Positions 1-7,865 are shown, counted from the first letter of the stretch. The stretch: 25,567 nt of DNA from an uncultured bacterium (GCA_903876815.1 CAIRBL010000086.1:1-25567); one strand, 5' to 3'. A program made the numbers and translations. Notes: generated from the sequence alone by a model not told the origin.

Positions 1-1610
1 CGAATATCCTCCGCATCTTTGCTCAAAATAGCCAAAATTTGCTTTTCTGTCTCATCTACAAATGACTGTTTGATGGTTAAGTCTATTTCCACAGAAGCAA
101 TGATATTTTTAGTACTATCCAACAAAGCAAAACTTAACTCTTTTTTGCCGAAGGTGTTATAAGCAAAAGCTTGCTGATAAAAATTCAAGCTTTTTTCTGG
201 CTGAACGAAAGAATAATTAGCCGCATTAAAACCAATCGTATTAGCTTGAGTTGGCTTGATAATCAAAAAATAAAAACCAAAAATAAAAACCACCCACAAT
301 AATGCTTGTAAATAAATAGTTTGCTTAAAAACAAAACGTGGTCGTTCAAAAACACAAGTCTTATAGTCTTGGCTACCCAAAAAACTAATAAATGCCAAAA
401 GTAAAACCAGTGGCAACCAAGTAACCAAACTATCAAAAGTAAATAAATTACTAACTAAATAAGCTACCAAGGTTGAGGACAAAATAGCTGACAAAGCATA
501 ATGCTCTTTGGCATAAGTAAAGATTTTTTTGAAAGCTAAGAAGAAAATAGACAAAAAACTCAATAAACCAAAAATACCAGATGCTAATAAATTATCCAAA
601 ACAAAATTATGTACTCGATCAAACCATTGTTCAGAAATCTGAGGATTATAATTTTTATTCAAACCATACACCGCATTTTCTGGACCATAACCTAAAATTG
701 GCTTTTCTTGAAAAGATTTGATAGCTACTTGCCAAATCAACAAACGATTTTGTGTAGAAGAATCACCTTGGGCAATATCAACGAAACGTTTTAAAAACAA
801 AGTATTTTGCACCCAAGTTTGTTGACGTTGCACAAATACTAGACCAACAAAAGCACATGAAATGATAAATAAGGAAGCTAAGGCTATTTTAATTTTTGTA
901 TTGGCTTTAAACCACCACCAAATCATCGCCACAAACACACCGACAAGTAAGCCTAAAATACTAGAACGAGAAGCATTGACAAACAGCATACCCAACAAAG
1001 CTACAAAACTCACAATATAAAATGAACGCCAATTTTTTTGTTTATCAATATAAAAAGCAAGGCTGGCAAAAAAAATGTTAAACATCAAATAAGAGCCGAA
1101 AAACAAAGTATTACCAATAGTCCCAGCATTTGGTGCAATTGGCGTCTGAGCGATCCATCCCCATCTACCAAAAAAATCATAAAGTATGATCCACAAAGCA
1201 CTAAATAAAGACACTCTGAAAATTACAAGCCAATTAACAGTTTTTTTGAAATGACTAACTAACAAAATAAAATAAGCCAACAAAAATAAATAATGTACCA
1301 ATCCATCCATTCTTTCATAGTTACCAAAAAGACTGTTCAAAAAATTAACGCCAAAAATGCTAGCTACAGCTTGCACCAAAACAAAAATCCCAAAAGCCAA
1401 CAATATATAGTTACGCTTGAATTCTAGCTTGACTTGCGAGAGCAAGCTTAGCAAGGCAAATAAAATAGCTATCAAAACTATGCTTCTAAAAGCTATATTT
1501 TTCAAATAAATGTAAGGAAAAATATAAATATAATGGGCCAAAATAGGTGTAGCAATGACTGTGGTGCTCAAAAAGGTGTTGAATTTATTGATATTTTTAA
1601 AGTTAAACAT
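1..1610 (-). CDS. O-antigen ligase / Wzy-like polytopic membrane protein, 3' end outside window
   Basis: An open frame runs from the ATG at 1608-1610 to the window edge without a stop (536 codons, C terminus missing). I see about 11-12 hydrophobic segments and the signature of the O-antigen ligase/polymerase (Wzy_C) family: NASRS at residues 212-216, QNRLLIW at 287-293 with R289, KPILGYGPENA at about 303-313, then DRVHNFVLDNLLASG at 331-345 with H334. Family members join or polymerise lipid-linked glycans on the outer face of the membrane. After the last membrane segment (about 430-451) a soluble stretch begins with a NFYQQAFAYN-like helix, which could open a TPR tail as in many long Wzy-TPR proteins; this part is inference. 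The start is supported by an extended -10 promoter about 30 nt upstream. There is no Shine-Dalgarno sequence. A second ATG at 1612-1614 is out of frame. The exact substrate (S-layer glycan, O-antigen-like polymer or lipoprotein) cannot be told. Confidence 0.85.
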   Translation of the reverse strand, partial: MFNFKNINKFNTFLSTTVIATPILAHYIYIFPYIYLKNIAFRSIVLIAILFALLSLLSQVKLEFKRNYILLAFGIFVLVQAVASIFGVNFLNSLFGNYERMDGLVHYLFLLAYFILLVSHFKKTVNWLVIFRVSLFSALWIILYDFFGRWGWIAQTPIAPNAGTIGNTLFFGSYLMFNIFFASLAFYIDKQKNWRSFYIVSFVALLGMLFVNASRSSILGLLVGVFVAMIWWWFKANTKIKIALASLFIISCAFVGLVFVQRQQTWVQNTLFLKRFVDIAQGDSSTQNRLLIWQVAIKSFQEKPILGYGPENAVYGLNKNYNPQISEQWFDRVHNFVLDNLLASGIFGLLSFLSIFFLAFKKIFTYAKEHYALSAILSSTLVAYLVSNLFTFDSLVTWLPLVLLLAFISFLGSQDYKTCVFERPRFVFKQTIYLQALLWVVFIFGFYFLIIKPTQANTIGFNAANYSFVQPEKSLNFYQQAFAYNTFGKKELSFALLDSTKNIIASVEIDLTIKQSFVDETEKQILAILSKDAEDI

Positions 1611-1639
1611 ACATAAGATTCAATATTTAATCATTCACC

Positions 1640-1668
1640 ACTATAGCAAATACTGCTGAATAATGCAA
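1640..1668 (-). promoter_or_regulatory. Promoter of the Wzy-like gene (extended -10)
   Basis: On the minus strand, TTGCAT (1663-1668) and TATAGT (1640-1645) are separated by exactly 17 nt, and TGC directly precedes the -10, giving an extended -10. The start point would fall near 1633, leaving a leader of about 23 nt. The first bases of the -35 lie in the T-tract of the preceding terminator. Confidence 0.6.
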
Positions 1669-1698
1669 AAAGCGCCCGGCATTCGCCGGGCGCTTTTT
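1667..1698 (-). terminator. Intrinsic terminator of the S-layer-like gene
   Basis: There is a perfect 14-bp stem (1667-1680 with 1685-1698) around a 4-nt loop. The GC-rich core GCGCCCGGC ends in five T on the minus strand, 33 nt after the S-layer stop codon. Because A- and T-runs flank it symmetrically it could also act on the plus strand, but no plus-strand gene is seen. Confidence 0.92.
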
Positions 1699-1731
1699 TA
1701 TAAGACTTGCTAAGCTATAATTATCTACTAA

Positions 1732-4700
1732 TTAGTAAGATAAAGTAGCACCAGCAACATCAGTAATACCATCTAATCTGGCATTTGACCAATAAGTTGA
1801 ACCATCATCATGATTACCATTGTAGGTAAAATCAGTGGTTAAGTCATCGATCTCAGTTTGGATGTATTGGTTATCACCAGTGACATTGATGTCAGCTAAG
1901 ATAACCAAAGTTACTGTACCGTCTACCAAGTTAGTTTCACCATCTAATTGAGTTAAATCGATAGTAACTTCTGAACTTGCATTTGGTTGAGCAGCATCAG
2001 TCTTATTAGCAGAATTGCCTTCAATATAAGCTTTGAAGTTGGTTGCTCTCAAAGTAGTAGAGGAAGCAACGTTCAAAATCAATTGTCTTAATTGAGCTTT
2101 TAAGGTCTCATTGGCAGTAGTTCTATTTGAACCATTGTCAAAGACAAAAGTATATTGACCCACAATCTTACTTGTACCACCAGCTAAAGTACCATCTTCC
2201 ATGTCATTGGTGATCATGGTTAAGATAGAACCAGTTGTAGTAGCGGTCTTAGTCTTGACAGAAGCAAGAGCATATTCACCGGCAGCTACAGTGCCATTGG
2301 TATCTTCAATAATTGTGATTTCTTCGGCTGAATCTACACCAGTAGCTTTGACAGCTTCATCAACACCTAAACCGAATAAGTTTAAGGCAGTTGAAGTAGC
2401 AAAACTGAACTGAATGCCTTCATCAAAGTCAGCTGTACCTTCTGCATCACCATCAGCATTCATACTCTTGGTTAATACACCAATGAAGAATGAAGTTGTT
2501 TCGTCAGCAGCTAAAATATTAGCATCATCAATAAAGTCAGCAGCTTCGAAGTAAACATGACCATTTACTGATGGAGTCTTATAAGCGACTACTGCACCAG
2601 TTTCGTCATAAAGTTTGACAACCTTGATATCATCACTACCAGCATCTTGATATTCTTGTAAAGCTAAATCAGTTAATTCAATCTCTTCATTAGCAGTGGT
2701 GAAACGTAATTCACCCAAATATCTGTCGGTAGTTTCAGTACCAGCCAAGATGTAGAAATCATCATTAGCTGAAGTATCTGAGGTCAATAATTCTGCTTTC
2801 AAAGTACCTTTAGTAGATACTGTGATTAAGCGAGAATCTGTGTCAGCATTTTCTAATACTTCCACAACATTGACACTATCTTCATCAGCAACTGCGATAT
2901 TGCCAGCAGTATTTACTGACTCTAAAGCAAAGCTACCTGTATCTGGTAAAGTGGAAGCAAAAATAGCTTTGACAACCAACTCTACATCAGAACCAGCTGT
3001 TAATACTCTATTGGTATTATTTAAGCTGGAGAAAGTGATATAACCAGTTGTTAAACCATCATTTACGATATCATTTGAAGTTGATTTTAATAACTTCTCA
3101 GTTGTACCGTCAACAATGTATAAATCTAATTGAGCGATATTATCATCTGTAAAGGCAGCATAATAAGTATCGTCAGCATCAATTCTGACAGAAGTTAAGG
3201 TCAAATCTGAAGATTCACCAACTTCTAAGCCAGTCTTGAAGACTTCAATAGCTTCTTCTGTACCAGCACCACCGACGACTGATTTATTAGTCATAGAAAC
3301 AGTGGATAATGTCAAAGCACCAGCTCTGACAGTGGCAGTAGAACCAGAAATTGAACTTGGAGTAATATCAGTGATAGCAGCATCAGAATCATTACCAGTG
3401 ACATTCATGGCTGAACTTTCTAAGTAAACTTTCAAAGTATCACCATCGTCAATTGGAGCTGAATCATTAGCGCCTGATAAATCTACTCTTAATTCAAAAG
3501 TCTTGGTTACACCAGCTTCCAAACTGATTTCATCAGTCATAGCCAATGTCCAGCCTTTTAAGGTAGTAGATGCGGTTTCAGTAACATCATAAATAACACC
3601 ACTATCTACATCTCTTAATTCAAAGTTGGTTACTTCACCAGCTTGATAAGCTGCATTAGTACTTTGAACGTAGAAATCACCATTTGAACCTGAAGTATCA
3701 CTAATATCATTGATAGTAGCATCTTCACCATTTGAAGTGAAACTGATAGTAGCCAAAACTACATTATCATCACCACCACGAACATCTTTGTTTGGAGTGG
3801 CTGATTTGTCCATATCAATGGTAAAATCACTTGATTGCAAAATAGCTTTGATACCGTCACCAGCTTCATCCAAAGAAGCAATGCTGGTTAATTCAATACC
3901 ATAACCATAATCTTGACCCATGAAGCTAAAATCAGCTGCATTGTCAATATATAGATCAACAGTATTGTTTACACTGGCAACTCCGATATCACCATAGACT
4001 TCAACTTTGACAGATTGACCTTTTTCAATCAAAAGGCTGTTCATGTCAAAATCAACGTATTTGTCATTTAATGAAACATCTTCATCAACAACATCACCGT
4101 CTACTTCAATTCTTAAGTTAGAAACAACATCACTGCTGTTGGTACCACCATTTCTAAATCTGGCGGTTTCCCAAAGAATTGGTTCATTAGCTGTGTCTAA
4201 AGTAAATTCAGCTAATTTAACATTATCTTCACCAAAGCTGACATTGTTGTCCTCATTAGTAGGATTTGATAAACCAACTGTGCCTAAATTAGAAACTGAT
4301 ACAGCAGTCATTAAATTACCAGATACTGGGAAAGAACCACCAACTGAACCACCAGTCACAACGTCACTGGCTGAAGCAACTTTCAAACCATAAGTACCAC
4401 CGGTAGCTGTTGATGCAATAGTAGCTTTAGCTACTAAAGTAACAGAGCTATTAGCATTAATGCTAATTCCGTTTGTAAAGTTAAAGGTGGCTTTTTTGTC
4501 AGAATTTACATTCTTTGAAGTGCCAACTTTTACACCATCTTGATATAAAGTGACATTATCAATGTCTTGAGAATCGCCTAAACCAAATGAAGTCAAAGTA
4601 ATAGCTTCGACACTAGCAGCTGTAGAACCAGCAGCTAATTTGAAAGCTAAAAATTCATTTGGTGATAACTCTGGCACATCTTGCGCAGCTGGAGTAGCAG

Positions 4701-5442
4701 CAGACAAGCTGACAGTTAAATTACCGTCAACTGGAGTTACAACTTCTTCATCAGAAGGCATAAAACCAGATAAAGAGATTTCTTCACCAGTGATAGAAGT
4801 ACCAGCGGTGTAGCCTGCTAAATTAGCAGTAACAACGAAATCTAAATTGAAGTTATTAGCTTCAAAGGCATCCATAGAGGCAAAAGGTCTCTTGGTTGTG
4901 CCATCAATACGATAATAGGTATCGCCACCTTGTTCCATGGCAATAGTACCAGTTGGTAAGGTGCTACCTAAATTACTACCTACAGTGTAGCTTGAAGAGA
5001 AAAAGCCTGGAATTACATTTCTGACTTTTGATCCCCAATTTGCACCATATAAGGCAGAGGCTGTTTCAGCAGTAGGAATCCAACGTAGGATACCACCTGG
5101 TTCTACAGCATAAACTTTATTTGAGTTCTCATTTGTAACTAAATAAGTACCTTCACGATAAGTGACAGCGCCACCATCTGGGTACATATCTAATTCAGTT
5201 GTAGAAACTCTTTGTACGCTATCAAAGTTTTCGTACCAGGTCTCATAAGTTTTGACATCTGGGAAAACGTATTTCATGCCATCTGAACCAATGTAATATA
5301 CAGCAGCTCCTGAAGTATTGGCTTTGGCCAATAAGGAACCAGCTGGATAATTACCAGCAGCTTTTACAGTTAAGCCGCCAGACATTGAAACAACAGTGGC
5401 AATCATTAAAGCAAAGACTGAAAATTTCTTTACTAAATTCAT
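1732..5442 (-). CDS. Large secreted S-layer-like protein with Ig-like repeats
   Basis: The 1,236-residue product has a Sec signal peptide (basic MNLVKK, hydrophobic 8-22, likely cut near VKA-AG at 27-30). Residues 40-190 hold three short repeats of the type YY-x-x-x-x-G-x-x-x-x-F/W (48-60, 108-122, 174-188). I recognise this as the N-terminal module of putative S-layer proteins widespread in CPR genomes. Residues about 240-1225 read as roughly six beta-rich Ig-like domains of 130-170 residues, rich in Thr, Ser, Asp and Val, each with a pattern such as ITLTS...DNVTLYQDG...VTLVAKA. I see no cysteine, no C-terminal membrane helix, no LPXTG motif and no SLH domain, so the mode of attachment is unclear. 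The protein probably forms or decorates the cell surface layer. It has its own long structured leader and a strong terminator, fitting a highly expressed single-gene unit. It could instead be a large adhesin. Confidence 0.8.
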   Translation of the reverse strand: MNLVKKFSVFALMIATVVSMSGGLTVKAAGNYPAGSLLAKANTSGAAVYYIGSDGMKYVFPDVKTYETWYENFDSVQRVSTTELDMYPDGGAVTYREGTYLVTNENSNKVYAVEPGGILRWIPTAETASALYGANWGSKVRNVIPGFFSSSYTVGSNLGSTLPTGTIAMEQGGDTYYRIDGTTKRPFASMDAFEANNFNLDFVVTANLAGYTAGTSITGEEISLSGFMPSDEEVVTPVDGNLTVSLSAATPAAQDVPELSPNEFLAFKLAAGSTAASVEAITLTSFGLGDSQDIDNVTLYQDGVKVGTSKNVNSDKKATFNFTNGISINANSSVTLVAKATIASTATGGTYGLKVASASDVVTGGSVGGSFPVSGNLMTAVSVSNLGTVGLSNPTNEDNNVSFGEDNVKLAEFTLDTANEPILWETARFRNGGTNSSDVVSNLRIEVDGDVVDEDVSLNDKYVDFDMNSLLIEKGQSVKVEVYGDIGVASVNNTVDLYIDNAADFSFMGQDYGYGIELTSIASLDEAGDGIKAILQSSDFTIDMDKSATPNKDVRGGDDNVVLATISFTSNGEDATINDISDTSGSNGDFYVQSTNAAYQAGEVTNFELRDVDSGVIYDVTETASTTLKGWTLAMTDEISLEAGVTKTFELRVDLSGANDSAPIDDGDTLKVYLESSAMNVTGNDSDAAITDITPSSISGSTATVRAGALTLSTVSMTNKSVVGGAGTEEAIEVFKTGLEVGESSDLTLTSVRIDADDTYYAAFTDDNIAQLDLYIVDGTTEKLLKSTSNDIVNDGLTTGYITFSSLNNTNRVLTAGSDVELVVKAIFASTLPDTGSFALESVNTAGNIAVADEDSVNVVEVLENADTDSRLITVSTKGTLKAELLTSDTSANDDFYILAGTETTDRYLGELRFTTANEEIELTDLALQEYQDAGSDDIKVVKLYDETGAVVAYKTPSVNGHVYFEAADFIDDANILAADETTSFFIGVLTKSMNADGDAEGTADFDEGIQFSFATSTALNLFGLGVDEAVKATGVDSAEEITIIEDTNGTVAAGEYALASVKTKTATTTGSILTMITNDMEDGTLAGGTSKIVGQYTFVFDNGSNRTTANETLKAQLRQLILNVASSTTLRATNFKAYIEGNSANKTDAAQPNASSEVTIDLTQLDGETNLVDGTVTLVILADINVTGDNQYIQTEIDDLTTDFTYNGNHDDGSTYWSNARLDGITDVAGATLSY

Positions 5443-5506
5443 GTATTCTTTTTGTTAATTAATAAGTGTTCTCTAAAAGATAAATTTTACTCTTAACTAG
5501 TATGTT

Positions 5507-5640
5507 AGCATCCAAATGCATTTGGACTAACTCCGCCAAAGGCGGAAACTATGATGCTTAATACCCGTCACTAAGAGTGACATCGACCTTGCTGGTCATT
5601 AAACTCATAGGCAACAAGCTAGCTCGAGTACGGACCTCGA
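5507..5640 (-). promoter_or_regulatory. Multi-hairpin structured 5' leader of the S-layer-like gene
   Basis: Five perfect short hairpins follow one another. Plus-strand positions are 5624-5640 (TCGAG/CTCGA), 5585-5597 (GACC/GGTC), 5567-5581 (GTCAC/GTGAC), 5532-5546 (TCCGCC, 3-nt loop, GGCGGA) and the 14-bp palindrome CCAAATGCATTTGG at 5512-5525. AGCATC (5507-5512) can pair with GATGCT (5553-5558), enclosing the last two; the outermost base is shared with the palindrome, so not all can form at once. It matches no riboswitch class I can recall. Long stable leaders on S-layer mRNAs are known in other bacteria. The role here (mRNA stability, translation control, or a separate small RNA) is open. 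Confidence 0.6.
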
Positions 5641-5647
5641 AAGTAAA

Positions 5648-5676
5648 ATATTATCATTTCTAGGAACAAACAATAA
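5648..5676 (-). promoter_or_regulatory. Candidate promoter of the S-layer-like gene
   Basis: TAATAT (5648-5653) is preceded by TGA, giving an extended -10, and has TTATTG 17 nt upstream (5671-5676). GATAAT at 5650-5655 is an alternative -10. Transcription would start near 5641, exactly at the first leader hairpin. The -35 is weak and overlaps the inverted repeat at 5673-5716, so this is tentative. Confidence 0.4.
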
Positions 5677-5716
5677 TCCCTAATCGCGCGCGATATAGCG
5701 ATAAGTTAGGGATTAT
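5673..5716 (-). terminator. Stable inverted repeat, possible terminator of the sigma/DUF5667 unit
   Basis: An 11-bp perfect stem (ATAATCCCTAA with TTAGGGATTAT) is extended inside by TCGC/GCGA across a 4-nt bulge, with a CG-alternating interior. It lies 85 nt after the DUF5667 stop. The tail on the minus strand is only TGTTTGTTCC, so termination would be weaker than at the other sites. A protein-binding palindrome is an alternative reading. Confidence 0.45.
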
Positions 5717-5800
5717 AGCTTTCGTTTTCAAAATTTAACGAAAACTATGTATCCATAACCTAAACACTTCAATTACGCGCTTTGGGATTGATATTTAAAA

Positions 5801-7090
5801 TTATTGTTTTAAAAGATCTGAGCTCTCAGCTTGCATGGCCTGTTTGATTTCTAACACAGGAAGTACTTTTGGTTTAGCAGTATTAAAACTTTGAGGACTA
5901 GAACTAGCATTAGCTTTTTCGGTATCTACTATTTTTTGAGCAGCATCGATAGTTTTGAGCACTGCTTCAGTTTTTTTAACAGCTTCTTGGCTTTCATTGA
6001 TTTTCAAAACCGCATCTTGCAATGAACCACTTTCTAGAAAAGCTTTGGCTTCATCCAAAGAAGTACTAGTATCAGCGGACTGAACTTTGATATCTTGAAT
6101 ATCTTGAGCTTCTACTTTAGGTATCTCGCCCATAATAACTGGCAAAATATTATTTTCTGCTGTTTCATTTTCTTTGACAGCCTGCTCGATCACCTCTGGT
6201 GTAACTGTTTCTACTTTTTCCTGAGATGCTTGCAATGTTTTGGATAAATCTTCGATGTTAGCAGTGATTATCTCCGTCACAATTTGTTTCACCGTAGCCA
6301 CATCTTCAGCTTTGATATTTTCTGGATTATTTTCTACTTGATTTTGAGCTACCTCTACATGAGTGGCTACCGCGATAGTCACTGCTGTTTGGCTTACCTC
6401 GGCGCTAATCACCTTGACGCTATCCAAAGCCTCTTGAATCACTTGGCTTTTTTCAGCGGGGATTTGTTGAGCTAAAATTTCTGCTTTATCTTTGCTAACT
6501 TTCACCAACTCTGTAACTTGTTTAGCTAAAGAAACTGTTTCTATCGGATCACTTTCTGCTTTAACTATTTTTAAACTTTGATCAATGGCAGCAGCTTCTT
6601 TTTCTAGATAAATCACTACTTTCTGAATAGCTTTTTCTGAAGCAGCAATTGTTTCTGGCTGGTTATCTACTTTATTGGCTTCTACTATTTTGTCTATTTC
6701 TGCTAATCTTTTGTTCAGATGTTTGATGTGAACCTTGGTTTCTGTCACCGGACTTAAGGCTAAAGTGAGCTCAGCTTTTTCTATAGAACGTTTCAAAGGA
6801 TACAATGCTTGACCAGGCAACGAAGTTTGTGCAGCTACTGAAAAGCCAGAACCCATACCAAAAATCAAAAGAATAGCGATCATTTTTGTAGCTGAAGGCA
6901 TCAAACGACGAGTCAAGCTCAGCATAAAAAGATCAAACTTTTCAGCTCGACTTAATTTGTGCGCCTTCATCAATCTAGTCTGAGAATAAATCTCTGACAT
7001 TAAGGCGTGTTTGGTTTGACTTTGCCAATCCGAATTGACTTGGAACTTATCCAATTTTTGGATATTAGCAAATTGTTTTTCTAAGCTCAT
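5801..7090 (-). CDS. DUF5667 single-pass membrane protein, possible anti-sigma factor
   Basis: The 429-residue protein has a helical, charged N-terminal cytoplasmic part (1-63), one transmembrane helix (about 66-86), then the DUF5667 signature TSLPGQALYPLKRSIEKAEL (89-108) and the RLAEI motif (about 128-132). The rest is a long Ala/Glu/Val/Lys-rich region predicted by eye to be coiled coil, ending in a Ser-rich tail. Its ATG is 6 nt after the stop of the ECF sigma gene, so the two are co-transcribed. This arrangement (sigma, then a one-pass membrane protein with a cytoplasmic N terminus) is typical of sigma/anti-sigma pairs, but I see no zinc-binding H-x3-C-x2-C anti-sigma motif. The anti-sigma role is therefore inference from context; the DUF5667 assignment is from the motif. 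Confidence 0.8.
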   Translation of the reverse strand: MSLEKQFANIQKLDKFQVNSDWQSQTKHALMSEIYSQTRLMKAHKLSRAEKFDLFMLSLTRRLMPSATKMIAILLIFGMGSGFSVAAQTSLPGQALYPLKRSIEKAELTLALSPVTETKVHIKHLNKRLAEIDKIVEANKVDNQPETIAASEKAIQKVVIYLEKEAAAIDQSLKIVKAESDPIETVSLAKQVTELVKVSKDKAEILAQQIPAEKSQVIQEALDSVKVISAEVSQTAVTIAVATHVEVAQNQVENNPENIKAEDVATVKQIVTEIITANIEDLSKTLQASQEKVETVTPEVIEQAVKENETAENNILPVIMGEIPKVEAQDIQDIKVQSADTSTSLDEAKAFLESGSLQDAVLKINESQEAVKKTEAVLKTIDAAQKIVDTEKANASSSPQSFNTAKPKVLPVLEIKQAMQAESSDLLKQ

Positions 7091-7096
7091 AAAAAA

Positions 7097-7648
7097 TTAG
7101 TTTTTTTCTGTTAACTGCTTTAATTTACTTAAAGCTCTATGTAAGGTAACACGAATATTATTTTTATCTTTTTGCAAGATCTCAGCCATTTCATCAAAAG
7201 ACATTTCTTCTACAAAGCGTAAAGTGAGAATTTCTTGATATTCTGGTTTCAGAGTTTCTAAAACTTTTAATAAACTTTCTGTCTCCAACTGAATAGACAA
7301 TTGTTTTTCTAAAGCCACATTTTCATCTGGCGTTTCTTCGGCTTGTTCCAAGGAAACATTGTTCTGTTTATTTTGGCGATAATAGTCAATCACTGTATTG
7401 CGAGCTACTCGGAAAATAAAAGCGCGAAAGTTTAGCATTTGCTTTTGATCAACGAAATGTTGCCAAATTTTTAAAAAAACATCTTGAGTCAAATCCTGGG
7501 CCACTTGGACATCAGAAACTTTCATCATGATAAAACGATAGATTTGACCAACATATTGGTCATAAAAAAATCCAAAAGCTTCCGAATCACCGCTTTTTAG
7601 CTTCAAAAAGTATATTTTCTCTTTTAAATTGCTTTTTAAACTTTTCAT
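7097..7648 (-). CDS. ECF-type RNA polymerase sigma-70 family factor
   Basis: The 183-residue protein contains only sigma regions 2 and 4. Region 2 spans about 25-93, with the core-binding AQDLTQDVFLKIW segment (50-62) and the -10-recognising FRAFIFRVARNTVIDYYR part (74-91). Region 4 spans about 125-178, with LKPEYQEILTLRF (133-145) and a helix-turn-helix around SFDEMAEILQKDKNNIRVTL (150-169). It would direct RNA polymerase to a small regulon, plausibly surface or envelope genes given the neighbours. It is transcribed from a near-consensus promoter with a leader of about 105 nt. No ECF-style GGAAC/CGT promoter was found upstream, so autoregulation is not evident. Confidence 0.92.
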   Translation of the reverse strand: MKSLKSNLKEKIYFLKLKSGDSEAFGFFYDQYVGQIYRFIMMKVSDVQVAQDLTQDVFLKIWQHFVDQKQMLNFRAFIFRVARNTVIDYYRQNKQNNVSLEQAEETPDENVALEKQLSIQLETESLLKVLETLKPEYQEILTLRFVEEMSFDEMAEILQKDKNNIRVTLHRALSKLKQLTEKN

Positions 7649-7697
7649 AAGATAAGACGTAAAACCAACGAAAATATTACAGTTGGTCTTTCTCTAT

Positions 7698-7723
7698 AAT
7701 TTTGGCTAACTTTAGCCAAAATT
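7698..7723. repeat. 26-bp near-perfect palindrome in the sigma-factor leader
   Basis: AATTTTGGCTAA and TTAGCCAAAATT are perfect inverted copies separated by two bases, lying between the sigma promoter and its start codon. A weaker hairpin (ACCAAC 7664-7669 with GTTGGT 7682-7687) follows it. The first could be an operator for a dimeric repressor or an RNA hairpin in the leader. No T-run follows on the minus strand. Confidence 0.6.
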
Positions 7724-7760
7724 TATTTAAAACGCTATTTTTTATCTAATATTAGCTTAA

Positions 7761-7789
7761 ATTATAACACTATTGCCAATTTTTGTAAA
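7761..7789 (-). promoter_or_regulatory. Strong promoter of the sigma/DUF5667 operon
   Basis: TTTACA (7784-7789) and TATAAT (7761-7766) are 17 nt apart on the minus strand, with TGT directly before the -10. This is close to the housekeeping consensus. The predicted start is near 7754. Confidence 0.8.
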
Positions 7790-7836
7790 TCCCTCGACCA
7801 CTCAGCCAAGCCAGTGTCTCAGGATGATCTAAACAA

Positions 7837-7865
7837 TAAATAAATCAAGCATCTTGATTTATTTA
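7837..7865 (-). terminator. AT-rich hairpin after the HtrA-like gene, probable terminator
   Basis: A perfect 13-bp stem (7837-7849 with 7853-7865) closes a 3-nt loop, 42 nt after the stop codon of the HtrA-like gene. The minus-strand tail is T-rich (TTGTTTAG) but not a clean T-run, and the stem is mostly A-T, so efficiency is uncertain. It separates the adk-to-HtrA unit from the sigma promoter. Confidence 0.55.

Larger units (their letters stand above)
5443..5800. other. 358-nt gene-free region: terminator-like repeat, promoter and structured leader
   Basis: No credible reading frame lies here. From right to left on the minus strand it holds an AT-rich 7-bp hairpin (5720-5743), a strong inverted repeat (5673-5716), a possible promoter (5648-5676), a string of hairpins (5507-5640) and a roughly 60-nt AT-rich unstructured stretch just before the S-layer start codon. 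There is no clear Shine-Dalgarno sequence before that ATG. Confidence 0.75.

Noticed and set aside
2201..4393. Several plus-strand open frames of 60-120 codons opposite the S-layer-like gene
   Set aside because: They are antisense shadows of a long Thr/Ser/Val-rich gene, have no recognisable domains and no start signals.
7790..7820. Minus-strand segment resembling the D-arm of a serine tRNA (GGCTGAGTGGTCGAGG)
   Set aside because: No matching acceptor stem, anticodon arm or GGTTCGA T-arm follows within about 90 nt, so it is chance similarity.
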